Position numbers and translations under genes: made by a program
Assembly: GCF_001418685.1 (NCBI RefSeq)
Contig: NZ_LIVM01000003.1
Coordinates: 124,001-188,000, forward strand
Origin: Apibacter mensalis
GTDB lineage: Bacteria; Bacteroidota; Bacteroidia; Flavobacteriales; Weeksellaceae
DNA length: 64,000 nt
Reading direction: 5' to 3'
The notes under the pieces: model-generated
Told to the model about the DNA's origin: nothing
Databases searched by the model: none
The model's input: the letters and a program-made list of their open reading frames with translations, nothing else
Part shown: in pieces, positions 8,987 through 18,400 of the stretch
How the letters are laid out: each line of letters opens with the position of its first letter
Numbering within the stretch: the first letter of the stretch is position 1

Positions 8987-9838
8987 ATGAAAAGAAGGAT
9001 AAATAAGAAAAATTGTAAAAATGAAATTCCATATAAACTATATTACTGGTTAACTGGAGCAATCATTTTATTATCTGTGTTCTTTTTTTTTCGAACTTCA
9101 CTAATTATGTATTATTACATTATAAAAGATAATTTCACTATACATGAATTGGGAAACGGAAATTTTCAAAAAAGTATTAAAATATCTGAAGCCGATAAAA
9201 TTCAGGCAGTTTTCAAGAAATATAAAAGTTATGCTTTCGGTCTGGATATTAGTCAACATCAGGGCAAAATACTTTGGGATAGTGTTCAATTCATCCATAA
9301 GGATATTCCTATCTCATTTGTCTTTGTTAGAGCAACACGAGGAGCTTTTACCCAAGATGCCTTTTTTAAAAAAAATTGGAAAAATCTTACGAAAAAAAAA
9401 ATACTCAAAGGCGCATATCATTATTATGATGTAAATAAAAATTCTACCATACAGGCTGAAAATTTTATTAAGACAGTTACTTTAGAAAAAGGGGATTTGC
9501 CTCCTGTGCTCGACGTGGAAGATTTGCCCAAAAAACAATCTTTAGAATTACTGAAATCAGGACTTATCAATTGGCTAAATCTGGTTGAAAAAAAATATAA
9601 AATAAAACCCATTATTTATTCCAATGATTTTAATTTTATCCATCATATTTCTGATCTAGATTTAAAAGATTATATCATATGGACGGCAAACTATAATCCT
9701 ATCGAAAGTCCTTTGCACCAAAGATGGATCTTTTGGCAATTTACTGAAAAAGGTGTTGTAAAAGGATTTACACAAAATTTTGTAGATATAAATGTATTTA
9801 ATGGAACTATAGAAGAATTGCAAAAACTTACCCTTTAA
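8987..9838 (+). CDS. GH25-family muramidase (lysozyme-like)
   Basis: 283 residues. An N-terminal membrane anchor (about 20-45) precedes a glycoside hydrolase family 25 domain. Family features: FGLDISQHQGKILWDSV near residue 85, GAYHYYDVN near 145, the acidic catalytic motif PPVLDVED near 172-179, IIYSND near 208 and a late FWQFTEKG. GH25 enzymes cleave the N-acetylmuramic acid-N-acetylglucosamine bond of peptidoglycan. The anchor suggests a periplasmic housekeeping or remodelling enzyme rather than a phage lysin, and no phage genes are nearby. Transcribed alone. Confidence 0.9.
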   Translation: MKRRINKKNCKNEIPYKLYYWLTGAIILLSVFFFFRTSLIMYYYIIKDNFTIHELGNGNFQKSIKISEADKIQAVFKKYKSYAFGLDISQHQGKILWDSVQFIHKDIPISFVFVRATRGAFTQDAFFKKNWKNLTKKKILKGAYHYYDVNKNSTIQAENFIKTVTLEKGDLPPVLDVEDLPKKQSLELLKSGLINWLNLVEKKYKIKPIIYSNDFNFIHHISDLDLKDYIIWTANYNPIESPLHQRWIFWQFTEKGVVKGFTQNFVDINVFNGTIEELQKLTL

Positions 9839-9842
9839 AAAA

Positions 9843-9875
9843 CAATAAGGAAAGAAAATATTTCTACCCTTATTG
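9843..9875 (+). terminator. Terminator-like hairpin after the GH25 gene
   Basis: CAATAAGG at 9843-9850 pairs with CCTTATTG at 9868-9875, with further AGAAA/TTTCT pairing inside. It starts 5 nt after the muramidase stop. No clean T-run follows, so factor-independent termination is only probable. Confidence 0.45.
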
Positions 9876-10088
9876 CTCTAACTAAGTATAAATTTATTTG
9901 AAAGAAATTTTACTTTAAAAAATTAATTTACTTTTAAATTAGGTGTTACAAATTCTAATTTAGAAATTTTACTGCATAACTAATCAATTACTATTTACTA
10001 TTTTGCTAATTACAACTGCCATTTAAATTAAAATTTCAAAAAACTTGCCAAAAAGTCCTTTAGATAAACAGATTACAAAAATAAATAC

Positions 10089-10120
10089 TTGACTTTAGGG
10101 GTATGCTTATTGTATATTTG
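10089..10120 (+). promoter_or_regulatory. Bacteroidota-type promoter for queA-rlmN
   Basis: TTG at 10089-10091 and TATATTTG at 10113-10120 are spaced 21 nt apart, matching the Bacteroidota sigma factor consensus (TTTG about -33, TAnnTTTG about -7). The ATG of queA at 10143 lies 22 nt past the -7 box, giving a short leader. Because the box would fall inside an upstream-extended frame, it supports the 10143 start. Confidence 0.65.
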
Positions 10121-10142
10121 TAATCTAAACATAGATTTAATA

Positions 10143-11192
10143 ATGAAAACTTCAGATTTTGATTTTAAATTACCTCCTGAACTTCTTGCTGATAGACCTT
10201 CCAAAAACAGAGATGAGGCAAGGTTAATGGTGATACATAAAAACACAGGAGAAATAGAACATAAATTATTTAAAGATGTCATTGATTATTTTAATGAAGG
10301 AGATGTCTTTATTTTAAATAATACTAAAGTATTTCCGGCACGTTTATATGGTAATAAAGAAAAAACAGGAGCTCAAATAGAAGTTTTTTTATTAAGAGAG
10401 CTCGATGCTGAGTCAAGAATTTGGGATGTATTGGTAGATCCTGCAAGAAAAATAAGAATTGGAAATAAATTATTTTTTACGGAAGACGACAGTCTCGTAG
10501 CTGAAGTTGTAGACAATACCACTTCTCGTGGCAGGACTTTGCGTTTTTTATTTGATGGTTCTTATGAAGAATTTAGAAGAAAATTAAAAGAATTAGGTGA
10601 AACTCCCCTACCTAAATATATTAAAAGAAAACCGGATGCTGATGATGCTGAAAGATATCAAACTATTTATGCTAAAGAAGAAGGTGCGGTTGCAGCTCCA
10701 ACAGCAGGATTACATTTTTCTAAACATTTGTTAAAAAGGTTGGAAATTAAGGGAATTGAATTTGCGGAAATTACTTTACATGTCGGTTTAGGTACCTTTG
10801 CTTCTGTAGAGGTTGAAGATCTCTCTAAGCATAAGATGGAAAGCGAACAAATTTCCATATCCGAAAAAACCTGTAAAATTGTAAATCACGCCATTGAGAC
10901 TAAACACCGCGTATGTGCTATCGGCACTACATCAATGAGGGCTATTGAAACATCTGTTTCCGCTAATAAACGACTAAATCCTTTTGAAGGATGGACAAAC
11001 AAGTTTATTTTCCCTTCTTATGATTTTGGTATTGCCGATTCTATGATTACCAATTTCCATACACCTAAATCAACTTTAATGATGATGGTTTCTGCTTTTG
11101 CCGGGTATGACTTAATTATGAAAGCATACAAAGAAGCTATTAAAGAAAATTATAAATTTTACTCCTATGGAGATGCGATGTTAATCATTTAA
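10143..11192 (+). CDS. queA: S-adenosylmethionine:tRNA ribosyltransferase-isomerase QueA
   Basis: Makes epoxyqueuosine in tRNA by transferring the ribosyl part of SAM to preQ1. About 349 residues beginning [20 protein letters not shown], a typical QueA N-terminus. Other family motifs are [44 protein letters not shown] and [18 protein letters not shown]. The start at 10143 is preferred over an in-frame ATG at 10089 because the longer form adds a non-homologous tail and overlaps the promoter. rlmN follows after 22 nt, so two RNA-modification genes form one unit. Confidence 0.96.
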   Translation: MKTSDFDFKLPPELLADRPSKNRDEARLMVIHKNTGEIEHKLFKDVIDYFNEGDVFILNNTKVFPARLYGNKEKTGAQIEVFLLRELDAESRIWDVLVDPARKIRIGNKLFFTEDDSLVAEVVDNTTSRGRTLRFLFDGSYEEFRRKLKELGETPLPKYIKRKPDADDAERYQTIYAKEEGAVAAPTAGLHFSKHLLKRLEIKGIEFAEITLHVGLGTFASVEVEDLSKHKMESEQISISEKTCKIVNHAIETKHRVCAIGTTSMRAIETSVSANKRLNPFEGWTNKFIFPSYDFGIADSMITNFHTPKSTLMMMVSAFAGYDLIMKAYKEAIKENYKFYSYGDAMLII

Positions 11193-11214
11193 TTATAGTA
11201 TTATTATAGTAACT

Positions 11215-12261
11215 TTGAATCAAAATAAGAATAAGAAAGATATTAGAGCCTTAAGTTTACAAGAACTTGAGGCTTATTTTTCATCAATAGGAGAAAAACC
11301 TTTCCGAGCCAAGCAGGTTTATGATTGGCTGTGGAATAAAAATGCTCATTCTCTCTCAGAGATGACTAACATTTCTAAATCTCTTCGTGAAAAATTAGAA
11401 AACCATTTTTCAATTAAACCGGCTGAAATTCACATCATGCAAAAGTCTAAAGATGGGACTATTAAAAATGCAGTTAAATTATATGATGGAAATATAGTGG
11501 AATCTGTTTTAATACCTACCGCTAAAAGAACTACAGCTTGTGTATCTTCACAGGTAGGGTGTAGCTTAGATTGCACTTTTTGCGCTACGGCACAATTAAC
11601 GCGAATGAGAAATTTGACCGCTGCCGAAATCGTGGATCAAGTTATTCTAATCGATAAGCAAAGTAGAGAATATTATCAAAAGCCTCTTTCCAATATAGTA
11701 TTTATGGGAATGGGAGAACCTTTACTAAATTATTCTTCCGTAACTGATGCGATCCGAAAGATCACAGAAGATAAAGGGTTAGGTATGTCGCCCAGGAGAA
11801 TCACTGTATCTACTTCGGGAATTCCTAAATTGATTGAAAAATTAGCTGATGAAAATTTAAAGGTTAACTTAGCCTTATCCTTACATTCAGCCCTCGAGGA
11901 AAAACGCAATCAATTAATGCCATTCAGTATGAAATTTCCTCTTACAAGTATTATGGAATCTCTTTCCTATTGGTATCAGAAAACTAAGAGTAGGATAACG
12001 TTAGAATATATTATTTGGAAAGGAATTAACGATAGCAATGAAGATATAAATGCATTAATTAAATTCTGTAAATCAATACCGTCAAAAGTTAATTTAATCC
12101 AATATAATCCTATCGAAGGAGGAAAATATTCTCAAGCAAATTTTGAAGTAACTCAACAATATGTATCTGTCTTGGAAAAAGAAAACATCATTGTTAAAAT
12201 AAGAAAAAGCAGAGGAGATGATATTGATGCCGCATGCGGGCAACTCGCTAATAAACATTAA
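11215..12261 (+). CDS. rlmN: 23S rRNA/tRNA (adenine-C2)-methyltransferase RlmN
   Basis: Radical-SAM enzyme that methylates C2 of A2503 in 23S rRNA and A37 in some tRNAs. 348 residues. The [4Fe-4S] motif CSLDCTFC lies near residues 118-125, followed by FMGMGEPLLNY and NLALSLHS. The second catalytic cysteine is near the C-terminus in DAACGQLA. The N-terminal part with FRAKQVYDWLW is the usual accessory domain. The start is TTG at 11215; the next Met would delete that conserved domain. Downstream of queA on the same strand. Confidence 0.95.
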   Translation: MNQNKNKKDIRALSLQELEAYFSSIGEKPFRAKQVYDWLWNKNAHSLSEMTNISKSLREKLENHFSIKPAEIHIMQKSKDGTIKNAVKLYDGNIVESVLIPTAKRTTACVSSQVGCSLDCTFCATAQLTRMRNLTAAEIVDQVILIDKQSREYYQKPLSNIVFMGMGEPLLNYSSVTDAIRKITEDKGLGMSPRRITVSTSGIPKLIEKLADENLKVNLALSLHSALEEKRNQLMPFSMKFPLTSIMESLSYWYQKTKSRITLEYIIWKGINDSNEDINALIKFCKSIPSKVNLIQYNPIEGGKYSQANFEVTQQYVSVLEKENIIVKIRKSRGDDIDAACGQLANKH

Positions 12262-12329
12262 TAATAAATTTTAAGGAAAAGTTTATAGTAGATTATAATC
12301 TTATAATCAATAAATATAATTTTAAATTA

Positions 12330-13006
12330 ACAAATTGCATCATTTATTAGAATCAGCATTCCATTTATAAATACCTACTTTCATATAATACGGATTGGAC
12401 AGCAAAAATATAATTGTGTGAAATCAAATTCAATGACAACCCTACTAAATTGCTTATACCCCACAAAATCCAGGAAAAGGGCTGCCTCATTATCATAATA
12501 AATTGAACAGATACTCTTATCATATAAGCAATACAATTAAGTAAAAGTATGTACCTTGAAGAGTCTTTTAAAAATATAATCTCCCAATAAAAACATAAGA
12601 ATTATGTCTGATATGCAGAATAAAATCGTAAATGTAAGGGTTATGTTATTTGTTTTTGATACTCTAATTCCACCTTCTTGATCTTGATTTTTTTTCTTGG
12701 TCTATAAAAAAAGCCCGAAGGTATGAGTTATAAAATTATATAGATACTAATATTACCATATAACAGATGGGTATATATTTTTCCAATATTTGGCCGACAT
12801 TCCTAATATATTGGATAATATCGGTGATCTATATACCAATACATTAACACAAACATAACCAAGCAAAGCCGTTATGGTAAAAATCAGAATATGAGCAGGT
12901 GTTTCTTTATGATCCTTCCCCTTATTAAATCCCAGGTAAATAGTAAAAATAACGCAATTATAAACCATATAATTCTAAATATTTTTTGCAACTTGGCTGA
13001 AAACAT
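12330..13006 (-). pseudogene. pnuC: Decayed PnuC-like vitamin/nucleoside transporter
   Basis: Three minus-strand pieces in different frames read as one multi-pass membrane protein. Piece A (about 12753-12960) contains LGFNKGKDHKETPAH and GYVCVNVLVYRSPILSNILG. Piece B (about 12555-12740) reads LYNFITHTFGLFL-stop-TKKKN and then LFCISDIILMFLLGDYIFKRLF, where the stop (TAG) stands where a Trp is expected. Piece C (about 12365-12545) contains SVQFIMIMRQPFSWILWGISN, and after one more shift VGIYKWN. Order and motifs fit the PnuC family (NMN, nicotinamide riboside or thiamine uptake). At least two frameshifts and one nonsense change are needed, so it cannot make a full protein. The likely original start is the ATG at 13004-13006. 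Confidence 0.58.
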
Positions 13007-13079
13007 TTTTCTTACCTGTTTAATTTTAATTAGGCTTTTTTCTACTAATACAACCTTCTTTGCTACATAAACTTCCAAT

Positions 13080-13950
13080 AATACCTACCATTGATTCATA
13101 TGACAGCTACATTTTCATTCAAAATAATTGATGAGGCAATAATAGCAATCAACGGTATAATATGGATATAACTAGCTTATTTTTATTATTTCTTTTTTTT
13201 TCATTAATAAATTCTATGTAAAAAAGATCATAGAAGGAATAATTTCTAAAATAAAAGATTTAAAAACGAGCATAGGGGTCTACAATGAATTTTTTTAAAG
13301 TTTGATAGGATGTATAAAAAGTTAAGGTAGTAAAGTTAATTTCCATAAGAAAATTTATGTGTTGTATAAAGTATAACATAACTTTTTTTAAACTCTTTAA
13401 AAAGAAAGATATAGAAAGGTCAAGAAAGCACAGACATAAAGGTCATCACATCTTCTAAAAAATTTATTTTAGTATGAATACGTCATTGAAAACGACTAAG
13501 AATACCTTTAAAAAGCAAATAATACTCCATAAATTAGGCTCTTAATTAATTTTTCTTTTTTTTATATATTATAATTGTCAAAAAGGCAGTTACTATGGGT
13601 ATGGCTTGAGAATATTAACGATATATTGGAGATTAAAATTATTTTAAAAACTGTATTTTCTGTTATTATAAAGTTCCTCCCCCTTCAAACAATCCTAATA
13701 ACAAGAATAGTAATTCATATTTATAATTCTTTACAAAATATTATTATAGGAGAAAAAAATATACACATATATAAGCTAATAAAAAACGGTTGAAAAATAT
13801 CTCACCACAACTTAAATCATTATTTATTAATACTTTGGTATAGATAAATAAGGTCTTTCCCATGTACTATCGGTTAGTAAATCTATAATATAATACTAAA
13901 AATTTTTGTTATTCATATTTTTAAATTTTATGTAAAATGAAAAAATAAGT
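13080..13950. other. Gene-poor stretch, no recognisable gene
   Basis: About 870 nt of very A+T-rich sequence between the pnuC-like remnant and the gltD terminator. A 72-codon plus-strand frame from a TTG at 13575 and short minus-strand frames show no familiar motif or convincing start signal. Further eroded coding sequence is possible but cannot be shown by eye. Confidence 0.4.
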
Positions 13951-13976
13951 ACTGATAGCTTTTTCAAACTATCAGT
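13951..13976 (-). terminator. Terminator hairpin downstream of gltD
   Basis: ACTGATAG (13951-13958) pairs with CTATCAGT (13969-13976), followed on the minus strand by a T-rich run (ACTTATTTTTTC). It begins 8 nt past the gltD stop and ends the gltB-gltD unit. Confidence 0.7.
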
Positions 13977-13984
13977 TACCTCTA

Positions 13985-15421
13985 TTATTCACTAACTATA
14001 CTGGTTTTTAAAAACTCATCTATATGCTGGGCCGTTTTTCTTCCGGATGCAATGCTTGTTACAACCAGTGATTGTCCACTTACACAATCTCCTGCTGCAA
14101 AAATTTTATCAACATTGGTTTTTCTAGTTTCGTCAGTATGTATATTATTTCTTTCATTCATAATGATTTCCATTTCTTCCAAAAACCCTTCTTGAATTGG
14201 GTTTACAAAACCAAGTGCCAAAAAGGCTAAATCAACTTTTAAGATTTCCGGTTCTCCCACTTCTTTTATAATAAATTTTCCTGATGAATCTTTTTTCCAT
14301 TCAACTTCTACTACTTCCACTCCCGTCAACTTTCCACCTTCACCGATAAATCTTTTTGTCTGTAAAGACCATCTTCGTTCACATCCTTCTAAATGAGACG
14401 AGGAAGTTTTTAAATAAACAGGAAAAGGAACTGGCCATCTGTTTTCAACTTCTTTTAACTCTTTAGGTTTGGATAATATTTCAATTTGTATGATGTTTGC
14501 AGCACCTTGACGATTAGCTGTTCCTATACAATCGGAACCAGTATCTCCTCCTCCGATTACCAAGACATTTTTTCCTTTTGCGTTAATAAATTCTTCTTCG
14601 GAAATTGATTCTTTCGCAACGATCTTATTTTGCATTTTTAAATATTCCATCGCGTAATGAACTCCTTTAAGCTCTCTTCCTTCAATAGGTAGGTCTCTGG
14701 GTGCTTGGGAACCGATGGCTACACAAACGGCATCGTAATTCTTTAAAATCTCTCTTCCTTTGATATCTTTGCCAATCTCTGTGTTTACTACAAATTCAAT
14801 TCCCTCATTTTTCATCAAATCAACTCGTCTTTGGACTACATTCTTATTTAATTTGAAATCTGGAATACCGTAACGAAGCAATCCGCCTATACTGGTATCT
14901 TTTTCATAAACAGTTACTGAGTGTCCTTTTTTATTCAATTGATTGGCAACAGTCATTCCTGCAGGACCTGATCCAATTACCGCTACTTTTTTTCCTGTAC
15001 GTGCAATCGGAATTTGTGGTTTCATATATCCTTCCGAATAGGCGTGTTCCATTACGGCTGCTTCATTTTCTCTAATTGTTACCGGTGAATCTTCTATCGC
15101 TAATACACAAGTTTTTTCACATGGAGCCGGGCATACTCTGCCTGTAAATTCAGGAAAGTCATTAGTAGATTGTAAACTTCGAGCCGCTCTTTTCCAATTT
15201 CCTTTATAGATGAGGTCTTGCCATTCGGGCATTTTATTTCCTAATGGACACCCATATTGACAAAACGGAACCCCACAGTCCATACATCTAGATGCTTGTA
15301 AGAGTCTATCTTCTGTATTTAATGTTTGCTCTACTTCTCCATAATCCGAAATTCTTTCATGTATTGGGCGATATTCTGCTTCTTTTCTGTTTATTGTTAA
15401 AAATGCTTTTGGATTTCCCAT
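13985..15421 (-). CDS. gltD: Glutamate synthase small subunit
   Basis: NADPH-dependent FAD subunit of glutamate synthase, passing electrons to GltB. 478 residues. The N-terminal iron-sulfur region has the cysteines of CMDCGVPFCQYGC and CPAPCEKTC. Two dinucleotide folds follow: VAVIGSGPAGM (FAD, about residue 146) and VLVIGGGDTGSDC (NADPH). The late AAGDCVSGQSLVV motif contacts FAD. Start ATG at 15421, 18 nt after the gltB stop; gltB-gltD is one operon for ammonia assimilation. Confidence 0.97.
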   Translation of the reverse strand: MGNPKAFLTINRKEAEYRPIHERISDYGEVEQTLNTEDRLLQASRCMDCGVPFCQYGCPLGNKMPEWQDLIYKGNWKRAARSLQSTNDFPEFTGRVCPAPCEKTCVLAIEDSPVTIRENEAAVMEHAYSEGYMKPQIPIARTGKKVAVIGSGPAGMTVANQLNKKGHSVTVYEKDTSIGGLLRYGIPDFKLNKNVVQRRVDLMKNEGIEFVVNTEIGKDIKGREILKNYDAVCVAIGSQAPRDLPIEGRELKGVHYAMEYLKMQNKIVAKESISEEEFINAKGKNVLVIGGGDTGSDCIGTANRQGAANIIQIEILSKPKELKEVENRWPVPFPVYLKTSSSHLEGCERRWSLQTKRFIGEGGKLTGVEVVEVEWKKDSSGKFIIKEVGEPEILKVDLAFLALGFVNPIQEGFLEEMEIIMNERNNIHTDETRKTNVDKIFAAGDCVSGQSLVVTSIASGRKTAQHIDEFLKTSIVSE

Positions 15422-15439
15422 CTTATATTTTATAATATC

Positions 15440-18400
15440 TTAATAATCATATTCTAATTTTGAAATTTTCTCATTAATTACTCGAATCTTCTCTTCTTGC
15501 AAAACTCTTTTATATTCAATGGGCATAACTTTTATAAATGAGTTTACTTCGTTTGTCCAATTATCCAGGAGTTTTTTAGCTAAAGGGCTTGATGTATTTT
15601 TGTGATGATTGCTGATAAGATCATGTAATTCACGTATATCGCTGATATCTTCAATTAAGGAAAGTTCAACCATTTCCATATTGCAATAGTAGTCGAAATC
15701 ACTATCTGGATTATATACATAAGCAATTCCGCCACTCATACCGGCAGCAAAATTTCTTCCGGTCTTACCTAAAACCACGGTTCTTCCTCCCGTCATATAT
15801 TCACAACAATGGTCTCCTGCTCCTTCAACTACAGCAATGGCACCACTATTTCTTACACAAAAACGTTCTCCTACCTGACCATTAATATATACTTCTCCTG
15901 TGGTTGCTCCATATAAAAGTGTATTTCCGGCAATAATATTATTTTCCGGAATAAAGTTGGATGAGCTTGGAGGCAATAAAATAATCTTACCTCCCGACAA
16001 ACCTTTTCCCAGATAATCATTGGCATCTCCTTGTAATGTAAAGGTTATTCCTTTGGATAGAAAAGCACCGAAACTTTGACCTGCCGATCCTTTAAAGGTG
16101 CAATGAATAGTGTTATCTGGTAATCCGTCGTTTCCATATTTCTTTGCCACTTCTCCGGATAGCATGGCTCCCACTGCTCTATCTGTATTTTGAATACTAC
16201 GCTTCAATGATACGGGCATAGACTTATCAATGGCATTTCGGCAAATGCTTATTAACTCTTTATCTAAAACATTATTTATTTTATGATCCTGAATTTTACT
16301 ATGTTTCAAAGAGTTATTATTTTTTTCGGAATAATACAGGATTCTGCTTAAGTCTAATTTTTCAAATCTTGGATTTTGTAGAGAGGATTTAACCCTTAAT
16401 AAATCAGTTCTACCTACAACATCTTCCAATTTTGTGAATCCCAGCAACGCAAGATGTTCTCGTACTTCTTCTGCTAGAAATGTAAAGAAATTTATAAGAT
16501 AATCGCTTTTTCCGCTAAATTTTTTTCTCAATTGCTCATTTTGGGTTGCCACTCCTACCGGACAGGTGTTTAAATGACATTTTCTCATCATAACGCAACC
16601 TAGAATAATCAAAGCACTGGTTGCAAAACCAAATTCTTCGGCTCCTAGCATTGCTGCTATAACAATATCCCTGCCTGTTTTTAATTGTCCGTCTGTTTGA
16701 AGGCGAATATTGCCCCTTAGATTATTTAAAACTAAAGTTTGTTGAGTTTCAGCTAATCCAATTTCAAGGGGCAATCCTGCATGTTTTATAGAACTTAACG
16801 GGCTGGCTCCGGTTCCTCCGTCACAACCACTAATTAATATTAAATCCGCTTTTGCTTTTGCTACTCCGGCTGCTATGGTTCCTACTCCGCTTTCAGATAC
16901 CAATTTAACGCTAATAACAGCTTTTGGATTTACATTTTTCAAATCATAGATTAATTGTGCCAGATCTTCAATAGAATATATATCGTGATGAGGCGGAGGA
17001 GAAATCAAGGATATCCCGGGTATAGAATGTCTTGTTTTAGCTATAATATTATCTACTTTAAATCCGGGTAATTGCCCCCCTTCTCCCGGTTTTGCACCCT
17101 GCGCTACCTTAATTTGTATTTCATCTGCATTTACTAAATATTCTGTAGTAACTCCAAATCTTCCTGAAGCTACTTGTTTGATAGCCGATCTTGCATTCGT
17201 GGAAAAACGCTCTTGAAGTTCTCCTCCTTCTCCTGTATTGCTTTTCCCCCCGATAGTATTCATAGCCACTGCTATAGCTTCATGCGCTTCTTTACTGATT
17301 GAACCGAAAGACATAGCTCCTGTAACAAATCGTTTCATTATTTCTGAAGCAGGTTCAACCAAGTCTATATCTATGGGTTTATTAGAGGTATAATCGATAA
17401 AATCTCTTATAAATATTTTATCCTCTTTATTATCAACCTCTTGCGTAAATTCTTTAAATTTATTGTAATCACCGGTTCTTGTGGCTATTTGTAGTTTTGC
17501 AATAGTTTCAGGATTCCAAGCATGAGCTTCCCTTCCTTTTCTCCACGCATACATTCCTAAGTTATCATATATGGTTGAATCATGTACTTCTTCAAATGCT
17601 TCTCGAAATGATTGTATAGTGTCGTATGCAATGTCTTCTAGGTCTATACCTTCTATTTTAGAAATAGTATGACCAAAATATTTCGACAATACTTTTGAAC
17701 TTAATCCAATAGCCTCAAACACTTGGGCCCCTATATAACTTTTAAGTGTAGATATTCCCATCTTTGAAAGAACTTTCAATAATCCTTTGTGTATGGATTT
17801 CATATAATTCCGTTCTGCTGTTGAAAATACCATTTGTATTTCACCATTTTGAACCAACTTATTTAACATGGCAAATGATAGGTAGGGATTTACAGCATTG
17901 GCTCCGTATCCAAATAATAAGGCAAAATGCATTACTTCTCTAGGTTCTGCTGATTCTACCACCAGATCAATTTGCATACGTTTCCTTTTTTTTATCAAAT
18001 AATGATGAACTGAAGAAACTGCTAATAGTGATGGTATAGCTATATGCTCAAGATCTGCTTTTCTATCACTCAAAATGATATAATTGCTTCCTTTATCCAC
18101 AGCTTCTTCCGCAGCTTTACAAAGTTCTTCAATCCCTTTTTCCAATCCGTAAGCATATTCATTGGATTGATAGGTGAAAGTTATGGGAATAACTGTTGAT
18201 TTAAATCCTTTATAATCTAAGTTCTCTAGCAGATCCAATTCTTTATTGGTTATAATTGGATATGCCAGTCCTACCATCTTACAATGTTCCGGCATGGGCT
18301 CCAATATATTTTTATGTAAAGAACCTATATATCCTGCCAATGACATTACTAATTCCTCTCTGATAGGATCTATGGGGGGATTGGTAACTTGTGCAAAATG

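Noticed and set aside
9144-9434. 96-codon frame overlapping the GH25 gene
   Set aside because: Shadow in another frame of an intact muramidase gene.
8987-9838. GH25 enzyme as a phage lysin or antibacterial effector of the T6SS
   Set aside because: It has a membrane anchor, stands alone, and is 10 kb from tssD with core genes between. A housekeeping wall enzyme is simpler.
10089-10142. Upstream in-frame start for queA
   Set aside because: The extension covers the predicted -7 box and adds residues not found in QueA; the ATG at 10143 gives the family N-terminus.
13575-13793. 72-codon plus-strand frame in the gene-poor region
   Set aside because: TTG start, no motif, composition like the surrounding A+T-rich DNA. 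Not enough to call a gene.
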